Positions 15,663 through 23,334 of a stretch of 64,000 nt of DNA are shown one piece after another. Numbering within the stretch: the first letter of the stretch is position 1; every line of letters starts with the position of its first letter. Source of the stretch: Nitrospira sp. (GTDB taxonomy: Bacteria > Nitrospirota > Nitrospiria > Nitrospirales > Nitrospiraceae); contig VOPR01000055.1 of the NCBI GenBank assembly GCA_009594995.1, positions 1 through 64,000 of the forward strand. Direction: 5' to 3'. A program made the position numbers and the translations under genes. Below the pieces are notes generated by a model that saw only the letters and a list, made by a program, of their open reading frames with translations, had not been told where the DNA came from and ran no database searches.

Positions 15663-16501
15663 TGGCCAAGCGAAGAGGTACTGAACCCCCTATTCCAAAC
15701 CTTGGGCAGGTCTCTTTGGAGGCAGGGATACAGCTGCTCAAAAAACAGATTGAGAGCGGACAGACCCTTCTCGGAAAACGGCCTATATCTTCGAATGAAT
15801 ATGAAAGTTGGAGCCTGCTGACAAAAAACTGCTTAGAAAGGGCCTTTGGTCAATCTTCCCCAAATGTTTCAGCTGTTCATGATATTGGTCGATTCGGCTT
15901 CTACACCGGAGGTGAGTCCGAATCGGACTTCGAAAGAAGTCGTGCCGAGGATCTTGAAGGAAAATTGTCTAGGCTGCAGGCCCTACTTGAGCTTCTTCTC
16001 ACTGAACAGCAGCTCAACCAGGGATCCTCTATCCAGTTATCGTCAGAGCCAACAGGACACAAGGTTTTTCTCGTCCATGGGAGCAACGACGGTGTCTTGC
16101 ATGCTGTAGCTAGGTTTCTGGAAGGGCTGGATCAGGATGTCATAATTCTGAGGGAGATACCCAATCAAGGCCGGACCATTATTGAGAAATTTGAACAACA
16201 CTCCAGCGTTGGGTTTGCAGTCGTTTTGTTAACGCCTGATGACCGAGGTGGTCCGTTCACTAAAAGATTTGAAGAACAACAGCCGAGGGCTCGTCAGAAC
16301 GTGGTGCTTGAATTCGGCTACTTCTTGGGAACACTAGGGCGTAAGCGTGTGTGCGCCCTATATCATGAAGGCGTGGAGATCCCGTCTGATTACAGCGGAG
16401 TATTGTTCGTTAAATTGGACGATTCGGGGGCCTGGAAACTTCACTTGGCAAAGGAAATGAAGGCAGCGGGGCTACCAGTGGATATGAACAAGGCAGTGTA
16501 G
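15662..16501 (+). CDS. TIR-like (PF10137-type) predicted nucleotide-binding effector
   Basis: 279 residues. The C-terminal half (about 133-279) follows the TIR-like family known from CAP12/Pycsar-type effectors: VFLVHGSNDG, then NQGRTIIEKFE, VVLLTPDDRGG, RARQNVVLEFGYFLG and a final WKLHLAKEMKAAGLPVD. Glu in IIEKFE and in VVLEFGYF are candidates for NAD-cleaving or ligand residues. The N-terminal 130 residues are helical and not recognised, possibly sensory. No cyclase gene is adjacent. It is coupled to the preceding small regulator. A cell-suicide anti-phage role is plausible from family knowledge; direct evidence is absent. Confidence 0.8.
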   Translation: MAKRRGTEPPIPNLGQVSLEAGIQLLKKQIESGQTLLGKRPISSNEYESWSLLTKNCLERAFGQSSPNVSAVHDIGRFGFYTGGESESDFERSRAEDLEGKLSRLQALLELLLTEQQLNQGSSIQLSSEPTGHKVFLVHGSNDGVLHAVARFLEGLDQDVIILREIPNQGRTIIEKFEQHSSVGFAVVLLTPDDRGGPFTKRFEEQQPRARQNVVLEFGYFLGTLGRKRVCALYHEGVEIPSDYSGVLFVKLDDSGAWKLHLAKEMKAAGLPVDMNKAV

Positions 16502-16577
16502 CCTGTCTTGCCGACTTTCCGCCGAGGAGTCTTCGGGCGATAGTCCTCGCTTAGCTGAGCTGGCTCATTTCTGGACC

Positions 16578-16715
16578 ATGCACCTGGAGCTCAAACACAA
16601 GCGCGAAAACTGCGCCCGGTGCGGGACACTTGGTGATGTGGTTTATCAGGAAGCGGCCGACAACTTAGGATCCAAAGATATCGAGAACTGGAAAAGTCCA
16701 AAGCAGGAGGATTGA
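16578..16715 (+). CDS. Small protein with a CxxC motif, possibly a fragment
   Basis: 45 residues from ATG 16578 with an N-terminal ENCARCGTLGD zinc-knuckle-like motif and a polar tail. The same frame stays open upstream into the end of the TIR-like gene without an ATG, so it may be a decayed remnant or start at a non-ATG codon. Its stop abuts the next GTG start. Support is weak. Confidence 0.3.
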   Translation: MHLELKHKRENCARCGTLGDVVYQEAADNLGSKDIENWKSPKQED

Positions 16716-17054
16716 GTGAATAGACAATTGCTTGGAATTACCTGTGGGGCCGTCTCTCTGCTTCTTGGAGGTTGCGTCAATATTTCATCTCGGATCACCG
16801 CTGAGAACCAAGCCGTAAAGCCGATGACCGAGGGGAGTGATTGCTCGTATGCCGTCATGGGTTTCGGCTATGGCTCCAACACGGTCGAGCAAGCCATGGC
16901 AAATGCGAGCCCCCCTATTCAGAAGGTTCGCAGCATCAGCACGGACCTGTTCTTCTTTATTTTCTTTAGTTCACACTGTGTGACGGTGGTGGGCGAGGGT
17001 GCACCAGGCGCCACGAAACCACAGCCCTACGACGCTACGGAGCAGCGGCCTTAG
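16716..17054 (+). CDS. TRL-like lipoprotein
   Basis: 112 residues from GTG 16716 with GGAGGA just upstream. The N-terminus is a lipoprotein signal (MNRQLLGITCGAVSLLLGGC) with the lipobox LGGC. The rest has the TRL pattern (GYGSNTVEQAMANAS, then IQKVRSISTDLFFFIF and CVTVVGEG), a family of small envelope proteins of unknown function. It is probably anchored in the envelope. Host-type cargo inside the island. Confidence 0.6.
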   Translation: MNRQLLGITCGAVSLLLGGCVNISSRITAENQAVKPMTEGSDCSYAVMGFGYGSNTVEQAMANASPPIQKVRSISTDLFFFIFFSSHCVTVVGEGAPGATKPQPYDATEQRP

Positions 17055-17111
17055 CCTGAGTCTTGAGCCTTCGCTTTTTATCTGTGATGAATGTTGCCGT
17101 GGAAGCACTAC

Positions 17112-17405
17112 TCACAGGTCTTCATGGAGATCCGTGACCTGAGCAAACTCAATCACCAAGTCATTCTTCTCAATGTAATACAGCATTCTTAGCAGCCGGG
17201 GGACCGGGAGGCGGTAGGATTTCGTGACAAGATATCTTGGAGGGTCTAAATGCAAAACTGGGCAGCCTATCGGATCCGGTTCACGAGTTAAGCGCCACAG
17301 AAGACCCTCCAGTACTTTAGCCACGAGAGGGTCCTTCTTGGCTTCTTCATCCAAATATGATTTTGTAGCCTCGCTGCCGAACCTGACGGGCCGAACAGGT
17401 GCCAT
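17112..17405 (-). CDS. Putative toxin of a Panacea-type TA pair
   Basis: 97 residues, with the look of a small RelE/ParE-like toxin: VRFGSEATKSYLDEEAKKDP, then LVTKSYRLPVPRLLRMLYYIEKNDLVIEFAQVTDL at the end. It starts 3 bp after the antitoxin stop, the normal order of these bicistronic systems (antitoxin first). The specific fold family is not certain from sequence alone; the assignment rests strongly on the neighbour. Confidence 0.55.
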   Translation of the reverse strand: MAPVRPVRFGSEATKSYLDEEAKKDPLVAKVLEGLLWRLTREPDPIGCPVLHLDPPRYLVTKSYRLPVPRLLRMLYYIEKNDLVIEFAQVTDLHEDL

Positions 17406-17408
17406 TCT

Positions 17409-17969
17409 TTAAGCGCTTTTGGCTAGAGCTTGTTTTGCCCATTGAACGTCACTTTCTGTGACTTCATCCAGGCTGGAACTGAAGACAGTCTCCAGGGGTA
17501 TATCCTCACCAATTTCTGCTAGCTCCCAGATTCTGTCGTGTGTGGCGAGGCTAATGGAGTTTGCTGTGTGGCGGTAACAAATTAAGTGGATAACGTCATC
17601 TATTAGGCTGATTTCTTCCGGGCTAAAAATGGATATGTCTGGTTCTTTTAACGAGACGTATTCACGTTTTTCATATCGGTGAAATGGGGAGCTCTTAATG
17701 GCTAATGCTTTGTCTGTTTCTAGCTGATCTATAACCTTTAAAATATGCTTCGGCACTGGTCCAAACTGTCGCTTGATATAGGTTTCGCCTGTGATGGGAG
17801 TCCCGTAATGCTGAAGGGCGATAGCGTCCGAATACCAAAGGATCTTGTTCAATTTCGTAGCGCCCAGGAGATTTCGATTCGGGCACTTCGAGCAAACGTA
17901 GTGCACTAAAGCCCTGAGTTTTTTGAGATCCCGTACCCTCCGACGTCTGTGTGGTTTAATTCTTGTCAT
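17409..17969 (-). CDS. Panacea-domain (SocA-like) antitoxin
   Basis: 186 residues from ATG 17967-17969 (MTRIKPHRRRR), chosen because GGAGG sits five bases upstream; a longer frame starting at 18035 lacks one. The basic N-terminus is followed by the Panacea core (LNKILWYSDAIALQHYGTPI, then YIKRQFGPVPKHILKVIDQL) and a helical C-terminus (EEISLIDDVIHLICYRHTAN). Panacea proteins act as universal antitoxins for diverse toxins. It is directly upstream of the putative toxin. Confidence 0.8.
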   Translation of the reverse strand: MTRIKPHRRRRVRDLKKLRALVHYVCSKCPNRNLLGATKLNKILWYSDAIALQHYGTPITGETYIKRQFGPVPKHILKVIDQLETDKALAIKSSPFHRYEKREYVSLKEPDISIFSPEEISLIDDVIHLICYRHTANSISLATHDRIWELAEIGEDIPLETVFSSSLDEVTESDVQWAKQALAKSA

Positions 17970-18262
17970 ACGTTCCTCCGGCCTCCATGCTAGGAGAGCA
18001 TGATCGTATGTAGGCCAACTCGCATCGGAGTGCATTTGTAGATTGATACGGAATCACCATCGACGAAACCTATCCCAGTCTAGCAGTCTATGGCGATACA
18101 TAGCAGTAGTTGGCGGACTATAACAGAAGATTGATGATTTTTGCACGGGTGAATTCCTCGTGTCCTATATCGGACGTCTTAGCTGTAAGCCCTTGTAAAA
18201 CCTAGTCACTCATCGGACATAATCGAGCTATCATCCTGTTGTTTTTCCTCAGTTTGGTCCGT
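17970..18262. other. AT-rich stretch before attR, with a possible arm-type site
   Basis: No gene is supported here. It contains the presumed promoter of the TA pair, an inverted match (TGTCCTAT at 18161-18168) to the left-end tandem repeats, and a related CGGACATAAT segment at 18214-18223. In a circular form of the island this stretch would abut the int1 end: read from attR, the int1 frame continues 18 codons and stops at 18206-18208. Confidence 0.4.
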
Positions 18263-18310
18263 CCTCTCAAGGCTCAGACACGGGTTCAAATCCCGTTGGG
18301 ACCACCAACC
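18263..18310 (+). repeat. attR, second copy of the 48-bp core
   Basis: Perfectly identical to 5-52. It is preceded by island DNA without a tRNA 5' half, so it is a duplicated tRNA 3' fragment and not a functional tRNA. It marks the right border of the island; host genes resume at 18341. Confidence 0.9.
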
Positions 18311-18340
18311 GTCTTCAAGCGCTTCAGTCAAATCGCACGG

Positions 18341-18811
18341 TCACGAGGTTAGTGTTTGCCTTGCTGTTCGATTCTGCAAAGATTTTTTTCTTTCCCTGCG
18401 GCTTGATGCGGAATCGCTACTGGTGCAAGTCGGGGGACTCCAATGGAAGTGTTGAATCCTCCATTGGCCGTGTTCCTTCACCAACTGATAAGTGGCTTCA
18501 CTCGTACAGTGTCCATATCCGGTGAGGACGCCGGTGATCGTTGCAGTCGATCCTGTTCTCGTTCGTGAGCGGAACGATATGCGCCGTGTTTCCATGACAA
18601 CACTGTTCGTCTGAATCGCGGTGACAAACTCCTCCCTCGTCACCACCGCTTGCGCAGAGGTCGATAGATAGGCATAGGCTCGGGGGTACTGCCCTTCGTC
18701 AATTGCCGTTAGTTGATCTTCAATAACTCCAACCGGTTCAGCCGTTCGACTCCACCAGTACCCGACGGCCAATCCCAGCGCCAGCACAACGCACCACAGT
18801 GTCCTCCGCAT
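18341..18811 (-). CDS. Exported or membrane-anchored NTF2-like protein (DUF4864/4878 type)
   Basis: 156 residues. An N-terminal hydrophobic segment (MRRTLWCVVLALGLAVGYWW) is a signal or anchor. The rest fits a small NTF2-like cone fold: VIEDQLTAIDEGQYPRAYAY, ending in YQLVKEHGQWRIQHFHWSP. Such proteins are usually envelope-associated with unknown ligands. The first gene outside the island; its 3' end is only 30 bp from attR. The polar Ser/Arg-rich C-terminal 30 residues could have been changed by the insertion. Confidence 0.55.
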   Translation of the reverse strand: MRRTLWCVVLALGLAVGYWWSRTAEPVGVIEDQLTAIDEGQYPRAYAYLSTSAQAVVTREEFVTAIQTNSVVMETRRISFRSRTRTGSTATITGVLTGYGHCTSEATYQLVKEHGQWRIQHFHWSPPTCTSSDSASSRRERKKSLQNRTARQTLTS

Positions 18812-18949
18812 AGGGACCTCATCAAAACCGGGCAGAGTCTGTCCGGCCGATCATGCGCCGGTGCGGGATCACACAGGGCAGCCTATGACGACGCCACGCA
18901 TCCGCGCGGTAGATTCACCAAGAAATGACAGAGCGCTGATGATGAGAAA

Positions 18950-19279
18950 TCAAATGCGATAGACAGAGTACCGTTGATGCGGCCGAAGTGCGGGTTTCGG
19001 GGGATGAATGCCGGAAAGGCTCTCGGAACGATTCCAGGTTGAGAGGGGAGGAGACGGCAAAGTGATGACAGGAATTTCCCACCGCACCCCTCCTTCGTCG
19101 ACAGGAGACGTGTCGGGCTTGATAGCGAAGGCCAGTTCGTCCAGCGCGGCCTCGTCCTGAGTCGTGGTCTCGTCCCACAGGTGTAGCTGCTCGGCAAGCC
19201 CGACACATCCCAGGCTCAGCCACACCGCAAGGAGACTCCAGGTGACCCATGAGCAGCCGATCTTACCGCGAACAATCAT
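18950..19279 (-). CDS. Putative secreted protein
   Basis: 109 residues. A hydrophobic N-terminus (VTWSLLAVWLSLGCVGLAE) looks like a signal peptide. The mature part is acidic then Pro-rich, not recognised. No Shine-Dalgarno is visible before the ATG, so the gene is only moderately supported. Confidence 0.4.
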   Translation of the reverse strand: MIVRGKIGCSWVTWSLLAVWLSLGCVGLAEQLHLWDETTTQDEAALDELAFAIKPDTSPVDEGGVRWEIPVITLPSPPLSTWNRSESLSGIHPPKPALRPHQRYSVYRI

Positions 19280-19547
19280 ATGACAGGATGGCCTCTGAAC
19301 GGAGACGGGCGTATGTGTTGGTGGAGCAAATCGAATTTGATTGTGCTCCAGCGACCAATTGAAATCAAGCCAGGCCAGGCGTGGCTAATTGATGGATCGG
19401 TTGGGCAATTATCGAGTCACGACGGTCAAAAATAGGCGCTTCGATTGACAGGGACAAAAAGACGTCTAAGGTAAGAGTGGCCCCGCAGAGGGAGCGGTAT
19501 AGTTTTTTTCAGTCTGCGGTGGCGCATAAGAACAGAAAGGAGATGGA

Positions 19548-20060
19548 ATGACGAAAGCAGGGATCCTGATGCTCACGGGGCTATTGGTCAGTCTGCAGTC
19601 CGGCCTGGCATTCGCGGTCAATCCGGACAACGGCCCGGGATGCGGGTTGGGAAAGTTGGCCTGGGCCGACTATAAGACCCCCAAGAATATTGCCCCTCAA
19701 GTCATGATGGCCACCACGAACGGGACGTTCGGCAGCCAAACATTCGGAATCAGCTTCGGAACCTCCGGCTGCACCAATGACGGCAAGGTGATGGCTGGGC
19801 ATCAGACGAGCCTGTTCGTCGCCAGCACGTTTGATACGCTTTCGTCGGATATGGCGAAGGGCGGTGGAGAACATCTGGCGGCCTTAGCGACCCTGATGGG
19901 TGTACCAGGCGATCAGCAGCCGGCATTTTTCGTGATGGCGCAACAGCAATACCTTGTGCTCGTCGAGGCCGGAGAAGTCTCTTCGGTGGCGGTCGTCAAG
20001 GCGTTGCAAGACGCGATGGCGGGATATCCGGCCCTCGCACAGGTTTCCGCTACGCGCTGA
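19548..20060 (+). CDS. DUF3015-like exported protein
   Basis: 170 residues with a clear signal peptide (ILMLTGLLVSLQSGLAFA). The mature start NPDNGPGCGLGKLAW and the later TNGTFGSQTFGISFGTSGC pattern match DUF3015 proteins, whose function is unknown; two Cys (GCGLG and SGC) could form a disulfide. A strong GAAAGGAG precedes the ATG. The 268 bp upstream hold no gene. Confidence 0.7.
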   Translation: MTKAGILMLTGLLVSLQSGLAFAVNPDNGPGCGLGKLAWADYKTPKNIAPQVMMATTNGTFGSQTFGISFGTSGCTNDGKVMAGHQTSLFVASTFDTLSSDMAKGGGEHLAALATLMGVPGDQQPAFFVMAQQQYLVLVEAGEVSSVAVVKALQDAMAGYPALAQVSATR

Positions 20061-20221
20061 TACCACCTCGCGTCCTAGAACGGCTACTCCTCATCCCGCG
20101 CCATAACCAAGTGCAGGCCGATGTTCGTCTGTCTGCTCCAGGAGATGGGGTGAGGTATGGGTGGGATGTATGACATCCCCCCACCTTTCATCCGCGCCGG
20201 CAGTTCTGCTAGAACTCTTCC

Positions 20222-20974
20222 ATGCTGCAATCAATTGGATTGGGCGCCATTGCTGGAGTCATTCCGGTCTACCTGGGAATTCTTGCGGCCCTGTTTCTAG
20301 GGAAGGTGCTGCCGCGAACCTGGGAGGGTGGATTGATCGGGGTGGCCAACGGAGTGTTGGTATACCTCTTTTTCGATCTCATGCACGAAGCGACCGAGCA
20401 GACGGGCGCGCGTGATCTGGTCTCGTGGCTGGTATTTCTCGGGAGCCTGGGAGTGAGTTTCGTGGGGCTGGTGGCATTGGAGTCCAGTCAGGTTTTCGGT
20501 GCTCGTGCCGGAAGCCGGCTCTTGTCTCTGCCCTATATGATTGCGGTGGGCATGGGACTGCACAATCTCGGGGAAGGGCTTGCGATTGGTGCCAGTTATG
20601 CGAGCGGCGAATACACGCTCAGCGCATTACTGGTGGCCGGGTTCGGCCTGCATAACGGCACCGAGGGATTCGGCATCGTGGGCGCGGCCGGGAAAACGCC
20701 GATGTCCTGGCGCGATGTCGTGCTGCTCGGATTGATCGCAGGGGTTCCGACCTGCATCGGAACCTTTCTCAGCGGGCAGGGGGTGTCCTCTTACTTCTCG
20801 ATCTGCTTTTATTCGCTGGCCGCCGGCTCGTTGCTCTATGTGGTGCTTTCGCTGACGGTGATGTCGTATACGGCGACCCGCCGTGTGCAAGTGGCGTCAG
20901 GCATGTTTGCCGGTATCGCCATCATGTACATCACGGCCATGGTGTTGACGCTGGTCAGCGGCGTTCGCAGCTGA
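20222..20974 (+). CDS. ZIP-family metal transporter
   Basis: 250 residues, eight likely membrane helices. The signature HNLGEGLAIG in helix 4 and the HNGTEGFGIV in helix 5 carry the His/Glu metal path of ZIP transporters, which import divalent metals such as Zn2+ or Fe2+ into the cytoplasm. It is unusually short on the cytoplasmic loop 3 compared with animal ZIPs, normal for bacterial members. Monocistronic in appearance, with 200 bp before the next gene. Confidence 0.8.
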   Translation: MLQSIGLGAIAGVIPVYLGILAALFLGKVLPRTWEGGLIGVANGVLVYLFFDLMHEATEQTGARDLVSWLVFLGSLGVSFVGLVALESSQVFGARAGSRLLSLPYMIAVGMGLHNLGEGLAIGASYASGEYTLSALLVAGFGLHNGTEGFGIVGAAGKTPMSWRDVVLLGLIAGVPTCIGTFLSGQGVSSYFSICFYSLAAGSLLYVVLSLTVMSYTATRRVQVASGMFAGIAIMYITAMVLTLVSGVRS

Positions 20975-21192
20975 CGATTGTCTCTTCGCGACAGCGACAT
21001 CCACTTTCTCCGTCCCGCAGTTCTGCCTGCCTCGCTGGTTCGTCTCCTTGCGCTCCCCACAGCCATTTTACCAGGGAGATGTGTGAATCGAGAGGGCGGC
21101 CGGTCGGCGCTTCAATTGACCCCGCGACAGTCGGTTGTGTATAAAATGGGCTGCTCGATCGGAAGGCTGATTTTTTTCGGGAGGCGTTCATC

Positions 21193-22296
21193 ATGGCGGG
21201 ACGGGAATTTCACGACGGTGCCAAGGATGGCTTGGAGGCACTAGAGCCTCTGGACCCCGAGAAGATTCACTCTTTTTCGGAATTGCTGGAAGCGATGCGG
21301 AAGACCGCGTTTGGGGGCCGTCGTCTGGGTGAGGCCTACGAAACGCTCGCCGCCATGATCGAAGATCCTGAGTGCAAAGTCGTGTTGACCCTGTCGGGCG
21401 CCATGACGATTGCCAAGATGGGCAAGATCATCAGCACCATGATCGACCGCGGCATGGTGCAGGCGATTGTGTCGACCGGCGCGCTGGTCGCGCATGGATT
21501 GAGCGAATCGGTCGGCAAGCTGCACTACCGGCATGAGCCGTCCCACACCGACGAGGAATTGTTTCAAAAAGGCTACAACCGTGTGTATGACACGCTTGAG
21601 ATGGAATCGAATCTCAACTATGTCGAGCACGTGGTGTCGCAGACCATGAAGCGCATCAATGTCGATCAGCCCCTGTCGTCGAATTTTTTGACCCGCGAGT
21701 TGGGCAAGACGCTGGCGGAGGAGTTTGAGGGCCCCGGCATTCTCAAGAGCGCCTATCTCAAAAACGTCCCGGTCTATATTCCCGCGTTCACCGATTCCGA
21801 AATGGGGCTGGACGTCGGCACCTGGGCGATGGGCAAGCAAATCGATTTTACCCGGAGCCAAATAAAAGAGGGCGGAGATGCCGCCGTCTTGCGCGCGTTG
21901 CACCAGACTTGTCCGGTATTTAATCCCTACCTCGATCTCAACCACTATGCGGACGAAGTGCTCGGCTCCACGCGGCTCGGAATTTTCACCATCGGCGGCG
22001 GGGTCCCCAGAAATTGGGCTCAGCAGGTGGCCCCCTACATCGAAATCAGCAACACGCGCCTGGGGCTGAACGTGGAGCCCCCGCGCTTCCACTATGGCGT
22101 GCGTATCTGCCCGGAACCGGATTACTGGGGCGGCTTGAGCGGATGTACGTACCAGGAGGGAATTTCCTGGGGCAAGTTTGTGCCACCGGCCGAGGGAGGC
22201 CGGTTTGCCGAAGTGCTCAGCGATGCCACGCTGGTGTGGCCGTTGCTCATGGTGGGCTTGCTGGAACGCAGCCGCGCCAAGAGTGTCTCGGCATGA
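21193..22296 (+). CDS. speY: Deoxyhypusine-synthase-like homospermidine synthase
   Basis: 367 residues. The fold and motifs are those of deoxyhypusine synthase: LTLSGAMTIAKMG near residue 70, VSTGALVAHG near 95, IGGGVPRNW near 270 and the active-site Lys in ISWGKF (about residue 328). Bacteria lack hypusine, and DHS homologues (SpeY) make homospermidine from two putrescines with NAD+. The arginine decarboxylase and agmatinase genes 2.6 kb downstream supply that putrescine. Substrate choice is inferred; a carboxyspermidine-related reaction is not excluded. The start ATG has GGGAGG ten bases before. Confidence 0.75.
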   Translation: MAGREFHDGAKDGLEALEPLDPEKIHSFSELLEAMRKTAFGGRRLGEAYETLAAMIEDPECKVVLTLSGAMTIAKMGKIISTMIDRGMVQAIVSTGALVAHGLSESVGKLHYRHEPSHTDEELFQKGYNRVYDTLEMESNLNYVEHVVSQTMKRINVDQPLSSNFLTRELGKTLAEEFEGPGILKSAYLKNVPVYIPAFTDSEMGLDVGTWAMGKQIDFTRSQIKEGGDAAVLRALHQTCPVFNPYLDLNHYADEVLGSTRLGIFTIGGGVPRNWAQQVAPYIEISNTRLGLNVEPPRFHYGVRICPEPDYWGGLSGCTYQEGISWGKFVPPAEGGRFAEVLSDATLVWPLLMVGLLERSRAKSVSA

Positions 22297-22946
22297 CGCC
22301 CATGACTGCATGGATGGTCAGGGTCGGGGCGCCGTTTGTCCTGCTCGTGCTGGTGGCCGGCACGACCATGGCGGCAAGTGCGCCGGCGATCGACAATCGT
22401 ATGCGGGGCAAGATGGATGCTCCTCTCACCTTGATTGAGTATTCGGACTTCACCTGCGGGTACTGCCTCAAATTCTTCAAGGAAACCTGGCCCAAGATTC
22501 AGGCTCGTTATGTGGATACCGGCAAGGTGCGGTTCCTGTACAAGGATTACCCCCGTGCCGACCAGGGGCCCGGCGTGACGGCTGCACTGGCCGCCCGTTG
22601 TGCCGGTGATCAAGGCACGTACTGGCCGATGCACGACCGCTTGTTTGCCGCGGACGGCCGGTTGGATGTGGATAGTTACTCGCAGCATGCCAAGGCCATC
22701 GGCCTCGATCAGACGCAATTTCGGCAATGCTTGCGCGATGCCCCGCATATGAAAGCGATCTTTCAGGATCGCGACGAAGCCAATTCCTGGGGATTTCATG
22801 GCACGCCCGGCTTCATTCTGCTGCGTACGACGCAACAGCCGACGGCCAAGAATCCGGCGCTGGCGATTCCCGGAGCGTTCCCGTTCGAGGCCTTCGAGGA
22901 AGAAATCGAGAAACTCCTCGCAGCCTCGGGAGAAAAATCGAAGTAG
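22293..22946 (+). CDS. DsbA-family thioredoxin-fold protein
   Basis: 217 residues from ATG 22293, which overlaps the speY stop (ATGA). The N-terminus is a signal peptide (GAPFVLLVLVAGTTMAA). The active site is CGYC at about 55-58 in IEYSDFTCGYC, and the cis-Pro loop is FHGTPGFIL. It matches the Thioredoxin_4 group, periplasmic disulfide oxidases or isomerases. A link between polyamine synthesis and a periplasmic thiol protein is not obvious; coupling may be accidental. Confidence 0.75.
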   Translation: MTPMTAWMVRVGAPFVLLVLVAGTTMAASAPAIDNRMRGKMDAPLTLIEYSDFTCGYCLKFFKETWPKIQARYVDTGKVRFLYKDYPRADQGPGVTAALAARCAGDQGTYWPMHDRLFAADGRLDVDSYSQHAKAIGLDQTQFRQCLRDAPHMKAIFQDRDEANSWGFHGTPGFILLRTTQQPTAKNPALAIPGAFPFEAFEEEIEKLLAASGEKSK

Positions 22947-23027
22947 TCCCTCTCATGCGCGTGAGATACAGCAGGATCAGTATCCAGACGAGAATCATCG
23001 TTTAGCCAGGAAAGAGGAAACTGCACT

Positions 23028-23306
23028 ATGGCGTCGAAACAAGCCTTTTGGACCGTACCTGCAAAAGATGGAGAGCCGGATCTGTGGGTGTGCATGTCCT
23101 GTTTGAATGAGGCGTTCTGCCGGAAGGTTCCCATGCCTGCCTGTCCGACCTGTCACGGGGTCTCGACGTATGAGGCCTTTACCCTGGCGGCGGTCCAGGA
23201 TTGGGGGACTGCCGAGTTGATCGCCAAAGCAACGGCGGCGCAGCGCGAGGCAGAGGCAATCACCGCTGCCGCTTCCGCGACGCCCCCGGTTGAGTCCGTG
23301 CAGTAG
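23028..23306 (+). CDS. Small zinc-ribbon-like protein
   Basis: 92 residues with CMSC and CPTC pairs (residues about 22-25 and 38-41) in an N-terminal 45-residue zinc ribbon, then an Ala-rich helix. Not assigned to a named family. A GAAAGAGG stands before the ATG. It overlaps the region where an upstream TTG start of the next gene could be placed, but the chosen start of that gene leaves them apart. Confidence 0.5.
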   Translation: MASKQAFWTVPAKDGEPDLWVCMSCLNEAFCRKVPMPACPTCHGVSTYEAFTLAAVQDWGTAELIAKATAAQREAEAITAAASATPPVESVQ

Positions 23307-23334
23307 CGAGTTTTCCTCTCCTGGAGTGAGTCCG

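Larger units (their letters stand above)
5..18310. mobile_element. Composite integrative island in tRNA-Glu (defective prophage plus second integrase/cargo module)
   Basis: A perfect 48-bp direct repeat at 5-52 and 18263-18310 brackets about 18.2 kb. It starts with a tyrosine integrase facing the tRNA and holds phage terminase and tail genes, four small HTH proteins, a second integrase, and toxin/defence-like genes near the right end. Nearly all genes before 15371 are on the minus strand, while host genes of different character flank the right end. The stretch from about 10.5 to 18.3 kb is visibly richer in A and T than the host genes. Capsid, portal and lysis genes are absent, so the island is probably not a self-sufficient phage. 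Confidence 0.9.

Noticed and set aside
5..18310. Insertion sequence or transposon inside the island
   Set aside because: No transposase-like gene or terminal inverted repeats were seen; movement is explained by the two tyrosine integrases.
21241..22311. 356-residue antisense frame over the deoxyhypusine-synthase-like gene
   Set aside because: His/Arg/Gln-rich shadow typical of the complementary strand in GC-rich genes; the sense strand has the enzyme motifs.
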